This document shows positions 49,214 through 61,766 of a stretch of 64,000 nt of DNA, piece after piece. The position numbers and the translations under genes were made by a program. Position 1 is the stretch's first letter; the number at the start of each line of letters is the position of its first letter. Under the pieces are notes generated by a model. It saw only the letters and a program-made list of their open reading frames with translations, did no database searches and was not told the origin of the DNA. Source of the stretch: Apostichopus japonicus (lineage: Eukaryota > Echinodermata > Holothuroidea > Aspidochirotida > Stichopodidae); NCBI RefSeq assembly GCF_037975245.1, contig NC_092569.1, forward strand, positions 1,777,501 to 1,841,500, read 5' to 3'.

Positions 49214-51654
49214 ACTGTCTTAAAGTTGTTCGTACCATTTCTGCTGGTTTGGGTGATAGTTTGGAAATGGTTTCGAACCGGTTAATTGTTGCTTTTGTTA
49301 TATTATTTTTGTTTTAATTCTCAGTCGACTTTGTTTATTTAGCCTCGGTATGATTATATATATATAATATGTTTCGTTAATGATGATATCTTTTTATTGA
49401 TGATGGACGCTATCATCATCGCTGTAACCGAAGACGCAAACAGTAACGGCTTGGGACTTTTAAGCAAATAATTTTCGCTTCGAAAAGAAAGCGAGGGGTT
49501 AGTCCAGTAATCGAATCTGATTGCTTAGCAAAATTGCTGGCAATATTCTGGACCTTTGCACCAAAACTACAACCTCATAACGATTTGTATCGTGAGGATA
49601 TGAATTTTGTTTTTATATTTTGTGAAAATATGGCATCTGGCAACAGCTGAGTGAATGATATCATCATGGCAGTTGAGCTGAAAAAAAAATGTTTTTTTTT
49701 TTTTTTGCTTTATTATATATCAATCATTTATCCGAAGTGGAAAAATAATATTCCTAGCAGAGGAGTTGCATTTTGATGAAAATGTGATTTTGGAACATTG
49801 AAAGCTAAAAAAAAAAGACAAAAAAAAACATTCCAAAAATATCAGGTTTCAAGGATAAATCACTAAGAAGATTATAATAGCATATTAGTAAAAACGTTTG
49901 AAGTACATCTACTCATATGACTTCACATACCCCCTCCCCCCCCCTCCCCGCTGCTTTGATCCATTTCATGGAGTAGTTGTCTGTTTAGCCAGTCTCAATA
50001 GGTTACATACAATCATAGTTAATATTTTTTGCTGCAAATATAAGGTTCACATTGATTGCCACCAGAATATTCCTCTGAAACAAAGTGATCAGTGAGGTCC
50101 ACTGCAATGGATGTTTACCTCAGTGAGAGGACATCCATTACAGACAAAAAACCTCAAATGGAAATAATTTGCATGAGATGGACGAAGTAGAAAAGAAAAG
50201 ATAAGTGATAATTTAGATACTTCATAGCCTGAAGTTGATAACAAGAGACTGAGGATTTTAAAAGTGTAAGATTCAATACAAGGTGACATTGAAAATGTAA
50301 AGAAAAATTTTCTAACAGAGAATTTTTTTTTTCTTCAAGTAAGTTACAACAGGAACAACACATTTGACTCGGTTTTGGATGGCTGTGATAAAAACTTGAC
50401 AGTTGGCAATCATGAAATCAATTTTCTCTTTATTATTTTCTTCAAAGAGTGCACTCTTTCATATTTTGGGAAGTTTTGTTTTCAAACGATATAATCGTCA
50501 AATTTTTATGAGAGTCATGAATATTTATAGATTCATATCTTCTGAATAAAATGACATTTTAAATCTCGCAAGTTGCCTTCTTATAGCCTTTTATAGCTAA
50601 ATTGGATTCAATATTTGTTGACAAATAGTTACATATTTGGATAATTCTGTATGGTGGGATAATTCTTTTTCTTTCTGGAATGATAAAGCTTGTTTTTGCT
50701 TGTTTTTCGGTTTAATACTAAGCTTTGGATAATTTTACCAAACCATCTGAGATCGCAATTGGACATGCGAGGGAGTGGCCACAACTCCCTGGGCATGCCA
50801 AGATGATCTTATAAGATGTTTTCACCAAATGAACCATGATAATTAATTAATGTTAATTAGTGGTTAATTATTAATTCTATTCTACTCTAGACATAATCTT
50901 CTCCCGACAATTTTTGCCAGATCATTGTCAATGGCGAACAAAACAAAAAGCAGATTATTGGTCATTGTGCTTTAATGAAATTTGGCCAGTCCAGCAAATG
51001 AATTATTACATTGTTATAGGTTCTCAGTATGCATAAAGAAAACTGCAAATGTAGTTTTTAAGAATAATTGTGTAATCATAAATATATTGAAAGTACAAAT
51101 GCTTTTGTGTACCTAAAAACTGCTATGCAAATTTGCACTTGTGTAGCAATTTGCCCCAATTTTGCTCTCTTCGGAAAAAAACTTATTCCCAGAGGAGGCA
51201 ATCATCAGACAGGAATGTATCCGAGCAGAACGCAAATCATTAATTATTCGCTGATCGATACAATTAGTAAGACAAAGAAAATCATGAAACGATGGTTTAA
51301 ATCGGACGAATGTCAGAGCACAAACTTGATGTATATTGTCGACAGTGAACTGCTGTCAAGTCACAAGGGGAATTAAAAAAATTTAAATAAATAAGAAGAA
51401 TTCAAGAATGGAAAGAAGTAGAATTCATTGAACAGTAGTCAGAGAATTAATAACAGTACACATGAAAATGAAATTGATCCAAGTCTTGGTGGTACCGTAC
51501 TCAGTGGTTAACGGCAAGATGAAGGTGCCTTACAAATCATAATTGCATGATTATTAAGAAAATGACTCATCAAAGAATGCTGGAATTAGAAAACAAATTT
51601 CAAAGGGTCGCACCCAAAACGATCAATTGTAAATTGTTAAATTAAAGTTTTTGA

Positions 51655-51658
<4 letters not shown>

Positions 51659-51702
<44 letters not shown>
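51659..51702. repeat. (TA)n microsatellite
   Basis: An uninterrupted TA tract downstream of CYRI. Confidence 0.95.
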
Positions 51703-51703
<1 letters not shown>

Positions 51704-53167
51704 GTACACACACAGGTTTTATATTAATTTAACTAATTTGGGGAGGAAGTATCATGGAAAAAATGTGAGGTTACCGTAGGCAATCATTTTATAGAGGTTA
51801 ATGTGATAACATAAAGATTAATGAAAGATTTAATCATGAATGCTTAAAAATTACGTTCCCCGGTTTGGTTCATTTTATCTTCCTCTGTAGCAATTTGCCC
51901 CACTATGCATATTATTAATTTTATATTTCATACCATGGTTTGCAATAGTTGTTATTACTTTGTTATAATTTTTTTTTATAGTTTTTTCCTTTTTTTTATT
52001 AAGTTTGTTTTTATAGATGAAATTAGCAATCCTTGAATTTCTAATATTGTTTTTTTGAGCAATTTATTAAATTTTGTGTTGGTTTTTGTAAAGTGTTGTA
52101 GTATATTATTATAAAAATAGCTTAATTAATTATAAGGATTATTTGGGTAATTATTGGTCAGTAGGTAACTTTATAAAAGATGCAAAAAGATTTGGTGATA
52201 TTTAAATTGCAAAAGTTATAGCTGCTTGTCGAAGGATAAAGAATGAATCACCCTGTAATCAATGGATACGGTATCAGAAATTAACGGAAGAGTGGGGAGA
52301 CATTGCTTGAAGAAAAATGTGGGGGGGGGCGGGGGAGGGTGGGCAGAGATACGAAAGGAAAAATCTTGGGTTTGCCTTATCTGTGTAGTCATGTGCATAT
52401 TCTGTCACTATTAAATCATTGAAATTCAATGTAGTGAAACTGTGACAATTCATGACAACAACAAAACCATAATAACCAAATGAATATTTGGAATTAAAAT
52501 CCTTTAATGATACAGCTACATTTTTTGCAACGATGACATTTTGATGATTACGTTGGACCTATTAATATTTCTTTCTCCAACTGAGCATTTCCCATCCTCT
52601 AGTTTATCCAGGAACTAGCACACTATGCAATTTATAATCGTATAAGGTCAGTCCTGCGTGTGTGAATGCAAAAATTGTCACGAAAAATGTACCTTGGTCC
52701 CTCTCTCACCAGTGCTTCCAAAGAGGTGCAGCCTACCCACCCCCCCACCCCACCCTTTGGCCTGCCACAATCAGTGGTCCCTGTTCTAAGATTTATATTG
52801 TGCCATCATTTGAAACTTACTGCTAGGGCTGAACAAATTCCGTTTCTTTTAAAACATCTTTACCAAACTTTCTCCCTCTCTGTCCCTCTGCAAGTCTGGT
52901 TCAAGTTGACTGATCGCTCTTACATATTGCTTATTTAAAACTCCATGATACATAGATTGTACTACAGCAAAGTACGCTGGTTGCGTAGCACTTCAGTTTC
53001 CATAACAACTCCCTGATTTTAGCCATCCGCTAGCAACCGTCATTAACATAGACTGCATTGACAGGCAGACTACAATGTTACTCAATTATCACGCTCTCTT
53101 CCAATCAAAGGAAGTTATTTAATGTCTATGTTCATCTGATTCAATCCTGCTGTGTATCACAGCGTCT

Positions 53168-53615
53168 ATGGCAAGCCATGTGGGACAAACACTGCATAAT
53201 ATATCCGCGTATTAATTCGAATATATACGCGTATTAATTCGAATATACATGTGTTGTAGCCTACATGTGTAAAGTTTCGCTTTTTGAAGCGATCTCGCGA
53301 GCCCGCCAAAACATTTATCGTTGGTATATGTACACAGCAAGAGCGGAAATGTTTTTTTCGTGTATATTCTAACTAATCCGTGCATATATTGGATTTAATC
53401 CCCATATGTATTTTATTTAATACGTGTATATATTCGAATTAATACGTGTATATATTCGAATTAATACGTGTATATATTCGAATTAATACGCGGATATATT
53501 TAAGCCATATGATTGGCTAATAATATATACGCGTATATATTCGAATTAATTCGCGTATAAATTCCAATTAATACGCGGATATATTATGCAGTGTTTGTCC
53601 CACATGGCTTGCCAT
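53168..53615. mobile_element. 448-bp palindromic element, copy 1
   Basis: The arms start ATGGCAAGCCATGTGGGACA and continue with ACACTGCATAATATATCCGC for over 50 bp of near-perfect inverted repeat. Interior subrepeats are of the type ATTCGAATTAATACGCG. AGCGTCT occurs on both sides (53161-53167 and 53617-53623, one extra A at 53616), a 6-7 bp duplication. A second copy is at 61140-61638. Confidence 0.88.
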
Positions 53616-53623
53616 AAGCGTCT

Positions 53624-56600
53624 GTGCATGCTTACCATTGAACGCGAACTCTAAAATAGACAGGGAGAGCCATACATTGAAGCGTATCACCCTCGAGGAA
53701 GTTCATGAGACTCCTGCATACCTATACGCCTTTATTTTCCATCTTCTTAATCTTAGTATGACCTTGAGTCCCTCCCACCCCCCCCCCCCGGCCATCTGTG
53801 TTCTTGTTTCTCTGGCGCATATTTAAATTAGTCTCTCAATAAACATGGAGTCTTGTGTGTTATGACACATTCATAGAGTTTTACAATGACAATGTAATGT
53901 TAATCATGTTAAAAAGCACACGGAAGGATATTCTGTATGGATATGATATTATAGTACAAAGGCTGATGGGTAATTTGTAAGCGCTTTTGGTTTGCTTTCG
54001 TAGGTACTGTGTATGGATGTCATATGAGAAGAATACATCAACAACAACAAAATCACAAGTAGAGACGTTTGACTATAGAGGAGAATTTGTACATTATTTT
54101 ATAGAATTATTTCTTACTTGCGATGTGACCACTTTTTCATTTCTTTTTTTTTTCTCCCCCCCTCATTTTTTTTTTCTTCTTAGTATTTTTTTTCGTACTA
54201 CATAACGAAGTTACTGTTGGAATCTTTCTTGTCGTTCGGTTTGATGAAAAAGAATAATTTGAAATATTAAATTTTTTGGTAGATATGACAAAGAAAACGA
54301 TTTTGTTTCCCCGTCGTCTTTTCTTTATACAATTTATTACTATTTAGTGGCCCGCTTTGGTCATCCCGAAAAAATCTTTGACATTTCGTGCATCTCTCTC
54401 CTGTTCTCCAAATTTTGGGTGGATGGATGGATGGGTGAGTGGACACTTTTCTGGGGTCTAGTGTAGACGATAACTTTTACCTGGGTCCAGTGTATATTTT
54501 GTTGTTACTGTGGCTAGTGAAACCCTGTTAGGAAAACCATGAAAATGAATGCGATTAGTGGTATTTTCATATTTACACCCAGGCCCTTTGACCGTCGCAC
54601 CACCCCACACCCCTACCTTGTACTGTGTTTGTTGAATTCCTGTCCCCCCCCCAAAAAAAAAATTAAAATAAAATAAAACATGCGACTTAGTGGCCTTTTT
54701 CGAAACTTCAGCATATGCTCTGGCAACCTCGGAAAGTTACGGATTTAGTGTGTAATACAATTGCGGTGTGTTACTTTACAGAAAAGAACCTGGGCAAAAC
54801 AGGCTGTAAGCGTGTGATCATGACTGTTATGTCAAATGAGGTACTACGTCTAACTCGAACTGCCATTTGACGTGATCGATGAAACGTACTATTTTGACAA
54901 AGGGAAAGAAGTCTAGCGCCCTCTCGATCTCTAGCCCTTGAGTTTGCAGTACATTTGTAGGTATTACACCTCAACTAGACCAGTGAACGTCCACTCGTCT
55001 GAGAGGTTAACCATTGTCGGAAAATAGCCCTAAAGTGACCACATGTATTGATTTTTTGGGGGCCAATTTTTGAGTCATCATCATTCTTTTCGATGCTTGG
55101 ATGTTGAAGAGGATGAAATAAACCACGGATGGTCTAAAAAGCTCGGGGATTGAAGCTGATTAAGAAAATCTTGTGTGAAACAAGAAGATTCCGCAGCAAC
55201 AGATGGCAGATGGGTTGGGAGCACTATGATAAACTTAAAGCCTTCTAGCTCAAAAACTAATCGGTCATGGTGATAAAGGTTGAATGTGCTGTAATAGCCC
55301 AAGCCATCGGCTTTCATATGGTGGGTCGGACATGTCAGTTGAAAACTTTTATCTATGCTCTAGCGGCATTGGAAAGTGACGAGTTCAATGAGTAAGTCAA
55401 TGGGAGCAATTAATAACTGTGGCGCGACACCTGTAAGGTCATCTAAGATTAGCTGTTTGCAGACAAAAGAAACTTGTTAATGTTGCGTAAATTAGCACAA
55501 TCGTCTCTAGGGAAGCCGAATCAAAAGTAGATTAGCGCCCTCAATAGGTTACCCAGCCGGCACCCAGCCCATCTATAAAAGTCTTTTGTGTACAGTTGTT
55601 TGATGAATAAACCTACTTCACCCAATGGAGATAAACTTGTTTGAAGTGTGGGTATGTACACTTACATGTGTATCTTGGAATGCCATCTTTTCATCTTAAG
55701 TCGGTCCAATCAGGTAACACAAAGAAGCCCACTCCTTTTGTACGCCTACCATTAACTAATCAAAGAATGGCGGGCATTGAGTATCGGCTAAAGATCATCG
55801 ACTTCTGGGAAAGACATTCCTCTAATTACCCTCACTGTTCAGAAAGCATTTTGTCTCCTTTAAGAGCTGATCATGCAGACACCGATTTATTGAAAATTCT
55901 CCATTTCTTTCTTCAAGGGCCTGTCAAGTGAATTAAAAAGAAGAAGAAGAAGCACAATTCGGTTCAATAAAAACCGTTACATTTTGGTTCATCTCTCTAA
56001 TAACACAAGGTCCACTGAAACAGAGAAGTATCTCCTTTCACGGGATAACACTTCCATGGTTGGGAATTATCATGGACGTGCTTGCTCCAAACGGCTCAAA
56101 ATGTATTTAAAAATTTGTTTTTAGTTGGTTCAGAAAATTAGCAAATTAACCATAAATACCTACAGTCCCCCACACACCCCTCCCCACAAATGATCAAACT
56201 AAGACACCTCGAAATTATCACCAAATGAAGGTTAAAGTAATAATCCAACGATTAATGAAATCTTATCGATTATCGACATGTTAATTGCACAGACCCCAAT
56301 GACCGTTATCAGTGACCGTGGTAACATTACAGGGCAATGACTCCCTGGTTATGCATGAACAAAGCTATAGCCAATTACAGCCACGTCCTGTATTTTAAAG
56401 GAAATATATGTAAGCGTTGGGAACCAGTAGGCATAATGACAGTAAGAATGGTGAAACGAGAGGGTGTTAAGGGGGGGGGGGGCTCTCAAATTGGGAGATA
56501 CTCGAAAAAAAAACTATCCACGTAACTATATCCATTCTGAAGTTTGATACGAATTCACCAAGTTTAAGCCATATTGACTGACAAACTGCAAAATGTTACT

Positions 56601-57693
56601 TAGACTTGCGAAAGCATTTGAAATGATTTGGTGTAGATTATTCTTATAATATATCGTTTGGTACGCTATTTGAAGAATATTTGGTTTCCCACAACATGCC
56701 GAAATCAAATATCATGTATTTTGACATGTGAAAGAGACTAAGGTTCTATAATACCCGTTTTCAACCCTTGTCAGTGCCGTCAAGCAGGACTTTGGTCACG
56801 TGATTGTGACGCCTGTTGGCTCGAAACCTGTGGCTAAAAGTTACCATTATTGGTCCCAAATTTAAGCATACAGCTAACAGCTTTCAAGTTTCAGTTTCAG
56901 TTCCAGTTCCTCCAAATTTCCAACGGAGGTACTGGGTGGGCTAGAAGATAAAGGAACAACGGAACTTAATGCATTGGCGAGGGCTTGGTCAAATGTTTGA
57001 GCTTTAAAGCTATGAGCTTGAATGACCCCCAACTGAATGTTCTAAAATAATTGGTTTGGGTTGGGGGGGGGGGGCGAGGGGATACTGATGTTACTTATAC
57101 TTTGTATCAAGTCAAAACGGCTGTTAAAAGGTTAGTCTTGAAATTAAAAAACAGCAGAACTGCGAGACCTAGAATGTTGTTAGTTTATTTTTTATTTTAT
57201 GTTATATATTTTGAAAGGCCTATGCTAGATATTTATAAAAACCACCATTTCACTATTTTCATGGTTGAAAACCATTTCCTATGCAATGGGTCTGTAAACT
57301 ACAAGGCAAGTCACGTTTCAAGAGAATTTTAAAATAAGTTCGATTCACATGACCGAAATTTTCGAAACCTCTGTATAGCTGCACAGTGGAGTGTCCATGA
57401 CGTGTTTAATTTTTGCATTCTTTAAGTTAATATTGAAACCCCTTAAAATGAACATTTTTTTGACAGTTATAAGAATACCTGCTGGTGTCATGATATTCAA
57501 ACTGTTGAACAATCTTTGTTTCCATGGTGATATACAAACTGAGCACTCGACATCCATTACTGAATTACATAATACAATAATTTCAAACGATCGTTTGTCT
57601 GTGGTTCAGTGATATCCATTCAGGGAAATAAAATCACCGGGCAGGCCAAGAGCCTCTCTACCCCTTTCCCAGCCCCAAATTTCGTTCTTAGAC
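53624..57693. other. Region without recognised gene
   Basis: Several short frames exist but none resembles a known protein. AATAAA words (53838, 55606, 55966) could end the CYRI transcript. Otherwise I see only low-complexity tracts. Confidence 0.5.
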
Positions 57694-57727
57694 CAGGGAG
57701 CTGCTACTCTAGAGTAGCAGCTCCCTG
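57694..57727. mobile_element. 34-bp perfect palindrome with exact 7-bp TSD
   Basis: CAGGGAGCTGCTACTCT is followed directly by its reverse complement. CTTAGAC flanks both sides (57687-57693 and 57728-57734). The end CAGGGAGCT resembles CATGGAGCT of the elements at 58198 and 62884, which also have 7-bp TSDs. Confidence 0.8.
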
Positions 57728-58197
57728 CTTAGACATACAACAGGTCAAAAAACTCCCTTCTATGGGTTGCTAAACTTTTAGCTGAGACCAATGTAAAAGA
57801 ATAACGATCTCAATCGGTGGCCATTCTCAAGCCATGTCAAATAGATCCACCAAATTAAGTCGAATTGGAATGCGGATTACGTAATAAGCTCTAGACGGTC
57901 TGGGGCAAGTTCTCAAGGCTTTTTATAGGTTACGATTAATGACACAACGTCTCGGACGATTTTCAAGGCTAAGCTAACAATTCGGTCAGGCAAAAGAATT
58001 ACATTCCGTTATCTGACACTTAAAGTTTCTAATTACTCAGCAGTGTTTGGGTGGTACGGTTAAAGTGCTGGTTGGGCTTTGCCGGTCAAAAGTCGCACGG
58101 TTGCCATGGACAATTCGATAGCCTCTGTATAGTCTGTATCGTAAGATATGGATTGACGTTGGTATAACAATCGTGCACAACCGTTAGTTAGTTAGAG

Positions 58198-58232
58198 CAT
58201 GGAGCTATTAACCTCAGGTTTATAGCTCCATG
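58198..58232. mobile_element. 35-bp micro-MITE with 7-bp TSD
   Basis: CATGGAGCTATTAACC and GGTTTATAGCTCCATG are inverted ends with almost nothing between them. GTTAGAG flanks both sides (58191-58197, 58233-58239). It sits in the left TSD of the adjacent U2-headed SINE. Confidence 0.82.
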
Positions 58233-58255
58233 GTTAGAGGAAGACTTTAGACAGA

Positions 58256-58455
58256 TCGTTTCTCGGCCTTTTGGCTAAGATCATGTGTAGTATATCTGTT
58301 ACCTCTCGAGGGGTATGGTGATGCACACCCGACGATGATCACACAGTCACAGTCCCGATGCAAGGGGACTGGGGTTGAGAGCGTATCAGTCGTTCGGTAG
58401 TTTGCTTTTCGTGCCCAGGTTCTTTCCTGGGTGACGTTTTCTTAAAAAGTAGTTA
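58256..58455 (+). mobile_element. SINE with a U2-snRNA-derived head
   Basis: The 5' end TCGTTTCTCGGCCTTTTGGC, then TAAGATCATGTGTAGTATATC and CTGTT, matches the first ~44 nt of U2 snRNA with two substitutions and a two-base insertion. After that the sequence leaves U2 and becomes a 150-bp body (GGTGATGCACACCCGACGAT...TTCGTGCCCAGGTTC) ending TTTTCTTAAAAAG. A direct repeat TAGTTAGTTAGAG/GAAGACTTTAGACAGA (29 bp) flanks it, the left copy interrupted by the micro-MITE. Other copies are at 60657-60827, 61669-61766 and 31830-31985. Confidence 0.88.
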
Positions 58456-58756
58456 GTTAGAGGAAGACTTTAGACAGACTATTATGTCCTGATACAGTAT
58501 CATAGCCTAAGGGAATTGAAAACTTAAAGGTGCTATCTAGGTTTTAGTATAATGTTTCTACATTGGCTATTCCGGGTTTCAAGATATTCTTTAAAATTCG
58601 CTGAAACTCTGAAATGCTGGCTAACATAGAGATGACGCCGGATCCTGATTGCAGGCCTAAATGTAGATGTTTAATTCTTTGTTCCTGTGTTCCCCTGCAT
58701 TCCTGTCATAATATTTCTTGTTGATTTATCTTTGCACTGTGATAGGGTAGATTACA

Positions 58757-59355
58757 GTTGTCAAGTTCCACTTCATTTAAAATTCGTCAATTGGAACTTT
58801 CTTGTAAGAATATTATTTACCTCCCTCCCTCTCCTCCCTTCCCTTCCTCTCATCCCTCCCCCTTCCCCTTCCCCTTCGCCGAATGAGACAACCTCCCACC
58901 TACTCTCTGAAAGAAACAAAAGTTTTGTTGCGGTCACTTAATGTAAAAGAGTTGTCAAGTTCATCTTCATGTAAAATTCGTCAATATGGAACTTTCTTGT
59001 AAGAATATTATTTAACTCCCTCCCTCTCCTCCATTCCCTTCCTCTCATCCCTCCCCTCCCCTCCCCCCTTCCCCCTTCCCCTCCGCCGAATGAGACAACC
59101 TCCTACCAACTCTGAAAGAAACAAAAGTTTTGTTGCGGCCACTTAATGTAAAAGAGTTGTCAAGTTCATCTTCATTTAAAATTCGTCAATATGAAACTTT
59201 CTTGTAAGAATATTATTTTCCTCCCTCCCTCTCCTCCTTTCCCTTCCTCTCATCCCTACCCCTCCCCTCTACTCCCCTACCCGACGCCGAATGAGACAAC
59301 CCCCCACCTACTCTAAAAGAAGTTTGTTGCGGCCACTTAAATTAATGTAAAAGAG
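58757..59355. repeat. Tandem repeat, ~200-bp unit, three copies
   Basis: GTCAAGTTC, CTTGTAAGAATATTATTT, a CTCCCTCCCTCTCCTCC-type pyrimidine tract, CCGAATGAGACAACC and GTTGCGG.CACTTAATGTAA recur at 58757, 58952 and 59159. Confidence 0.93.
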
Positions 59356-60656
59356 ACAATGGTTTTGAGCAGTGCTGTCTGGTATAACCTGTTGTCAAGT
59401 GATTTCAGCCTAGTCAACTCTGCAAAGAAGCGAGGAATGTATATCACCAACTGCTAGAGGACAATTTATATCCTGTGAAAAATGTGAAAATTGACCTACA
59501 AAATGACCTATTACAAGTCCAGTTCAATGTATCCAAGGCAAAATTTCCTTTTGCCGAAGTCAGATATACCCTCTGTCGAACTCCCAGGCTCTTTCGAGGT
59601 TTTTAAATCAGCTGTAAACTTAACTTGTCGTACATAAAAACCCGTATTATCTGAAAAGAAAAAGTTCCGGTATCAATCACCGTAGCAACGATTTCCCGCC
59701 AAAATCACGAAGGCCATTTTTGACAGGTCACTCTGTGTCAACCCCACCATCGATCGTGTGTGTACATAACTTTGTAGTCTCCTAGGTATATTGTTATACG
59801 TAACCTATATATAGCAAAATCCTTTGGACAATATACTGGCGAGAAACAGTCATTGATTTTTAACTTAGCAATGACTGCGACACAGGACGTTTTTCATGGA
59901 AGTCTGGAAGACACTGGTCACTATGGATAATGATGCGCCTTTGCGAATCGAAGGCGACTTATTTGTTCTTCTGAAAACTGTATAACCTGTATAGCGCTTG
60001 CTTGGAGTTGAACCTATTTCCTATTCAGGTGTGGATGACTTGAAAACGGAAGTTATACGAGGCCATCTTAACCCTTGTAAATGTAAGAAATATGTTGCGA
60101 GGAAAGACTGAGCCAATTTCTTAACTGTACCGTTATATCACCATGATCATTATAGTGACACTCTGATACGGGATCTGATGCAAGGAATTTATAAAGACTA
60201 CAGCTGTGGTTTTGGGAGTGGAGGGCTGCAGAGGGGGGGGGGGTCGGGATGTTTGGCTGAGGTATTGTCAAAAACATTCTGTTATGAACTTATGGCCAAT
60301 GGGGGTATTCGATGAGTGATAAATTGTCCGAGCCATTGAGGGTATGATGTTAATACATTTAAAACGATACATTGAGCCTAATATTATAGGCTAATTTAAG
60401 TAGCTAAATTGTCAGTGAAAATTCACTTCTGTCACAGCAAGTCTGTTGAACAGCAAGTCTGTTGCTATTTGAAAGGTATGGATTTTGTGACTCTGCTATA
60501 TTATCTTTCGTTGACCCCCCCCCAAATATACATATCCAAAAGTGTCCCCCCATGTCCCCCCCCACCCATGTCCCCCCATGTTCTTAATTCATTTTACATA
60601 TTGTATCTCCGCTTTCTGACAAGCAAATTATGTGTCTGTAAATTACGTTAAACATA
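59356..60656. other. Region without recognised gene
   Basis: Apart from C- and G-runs (60230-60245, 60515-60585) I see nothing identifiable here. Confidence 0.6.
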
Positions 60657-60827
60657 TACTTTTTAAGAAAAGTCACACAAGAAAGAACCTGGGCACGAAA
60701 ACCAAACTACCGAGCGACTGATACGCTCGCAGCCCTATTCCCCTTGCATCGGGACTGTGACTGTGTGATCATCGTCGGGTGTGCATCACCATTCCCCTCG
60801 AAAGGGAACAGATACTACACATGATCT
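60657..60827 (-). mobile_element. U2-headed SINE, second copy (5'-truncated)
   Basis: On the minus strand it reads AGATCATGTGTAGTATCTGT, then TCCCTTTCGAGGGG, GGTGATGCACACCCGACGAT and the same body as 58256-58455, ending TTTTCTTAAAAAGTA. The first ~20 nt of the U2 head are missing. GTAGTATCTGTTC matches U2 more exactly than the first copy does. Confidence 0.87.
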
Positions 60828-61139
60828 CGACCAGGGTTACATGATTTCCCCAGCCTGCTCTGCTCTGTGGACCAAACTGAATCTACTTTAAATATTCGAA
60901 CACTTGCCAATATTCTAACAAAGATTGACCAATGACATTGAGTTCCGAGTCCATTTTGTTACATGACGTCACTAAACGCGGCCGTTGTACAATTTGGCAT
61001 CTGACAATACTAGTTTGGTATAACGATGACGGGGGCTATTAAAATATTATTATCATATTGTTATTCGAATTGATCACATCGTTGGATTAGCCTCTGTAGC
61101 ATTTGGAAGGGATTCGCGAGTCGTTCCATCGTCAGGACT

Positions 61140-61638
61140 ATGGCAAGCCATGTTGGACAAACACCGCATAATATACCCGCGTATTTATTTGAATATATAC
61201 ACGTAATAATTCGAATATATACGCGTATATATTATTAGCCAATCATAAGGCTTAAATATATCCGCGCGGTGTTAGTTCGAATATAAAAACGTATTAATTC
61301 GAATACATATGAGGATTAATTCGAATATATAAACATATTAATTCGAATATATACCCGTTTTAATTCGAGCATATACACGTATTAAATCGTGCTGTTGTCT
61401 AGATCAAGTAGCCTACGTTTGGCCTGGGTGTACGTCTATAGAGACTAACTTTGCAATCTCTCATTTATTGCACTGACGAGGATACAATGTGATAACTCTT
61501 GAGGCTCGTTTGTGAAAGCTATTAGACATGCCAGTTATTGTCTGAATTAAGTGTATATTCGAACTTATACGCGTACCGTATATATTCGTATTAATACAAG
61601 GGTATATTATGCGGTGTTTGTCCCATATGGCTTGCCAT
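61140..61638. mobile_element. ~499-bp palindromic element, copy 2
   Basis: The ends ATGGCAAGCCATGTTGGACA and TGTCCCATATGGCTTGCCAT, plus GCATAATATACCCGCG and interior TTAATTCGAATATA repeats, match 53168-53615. Both copies contain ATTAGCCAATCATAAGGC-like sequence in their middles. No clear TSD is seen here. Confidence 0.85.
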
Positions 61639-61668
61639 AGACACGTACCATACAGGAACAGTTTCTAT

Positions 61669-61766
61669 GTAAGAGAGGCCGCGGTTGACGGAGAGTGAAA
61701 CAATTTATGGCTTTCGTGCCCGGTCAGGCTGTCTTTGGTGACTTTTCTTCAAAACAGTATCATTAT
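61669..61766 (+). mobile_element. 3' tail of a U2-headed SINE (fragment)
   Basis: GGCTTTCGTGCCCGG, TTTGGTGACTTTTCTTCAAAA match the 3' part of the SINE at 58256-58455. The 5' part is lost or highly diverged. Confidence 0.55.

Noticed and set aside
58255-58320. Possible functional U2 snRNA gene
   Set aside because: Similarity to U2 stops after ~44 nt; the branch-binding region's downstream stems and the Sm site are absent, and TSDs show retroposition.
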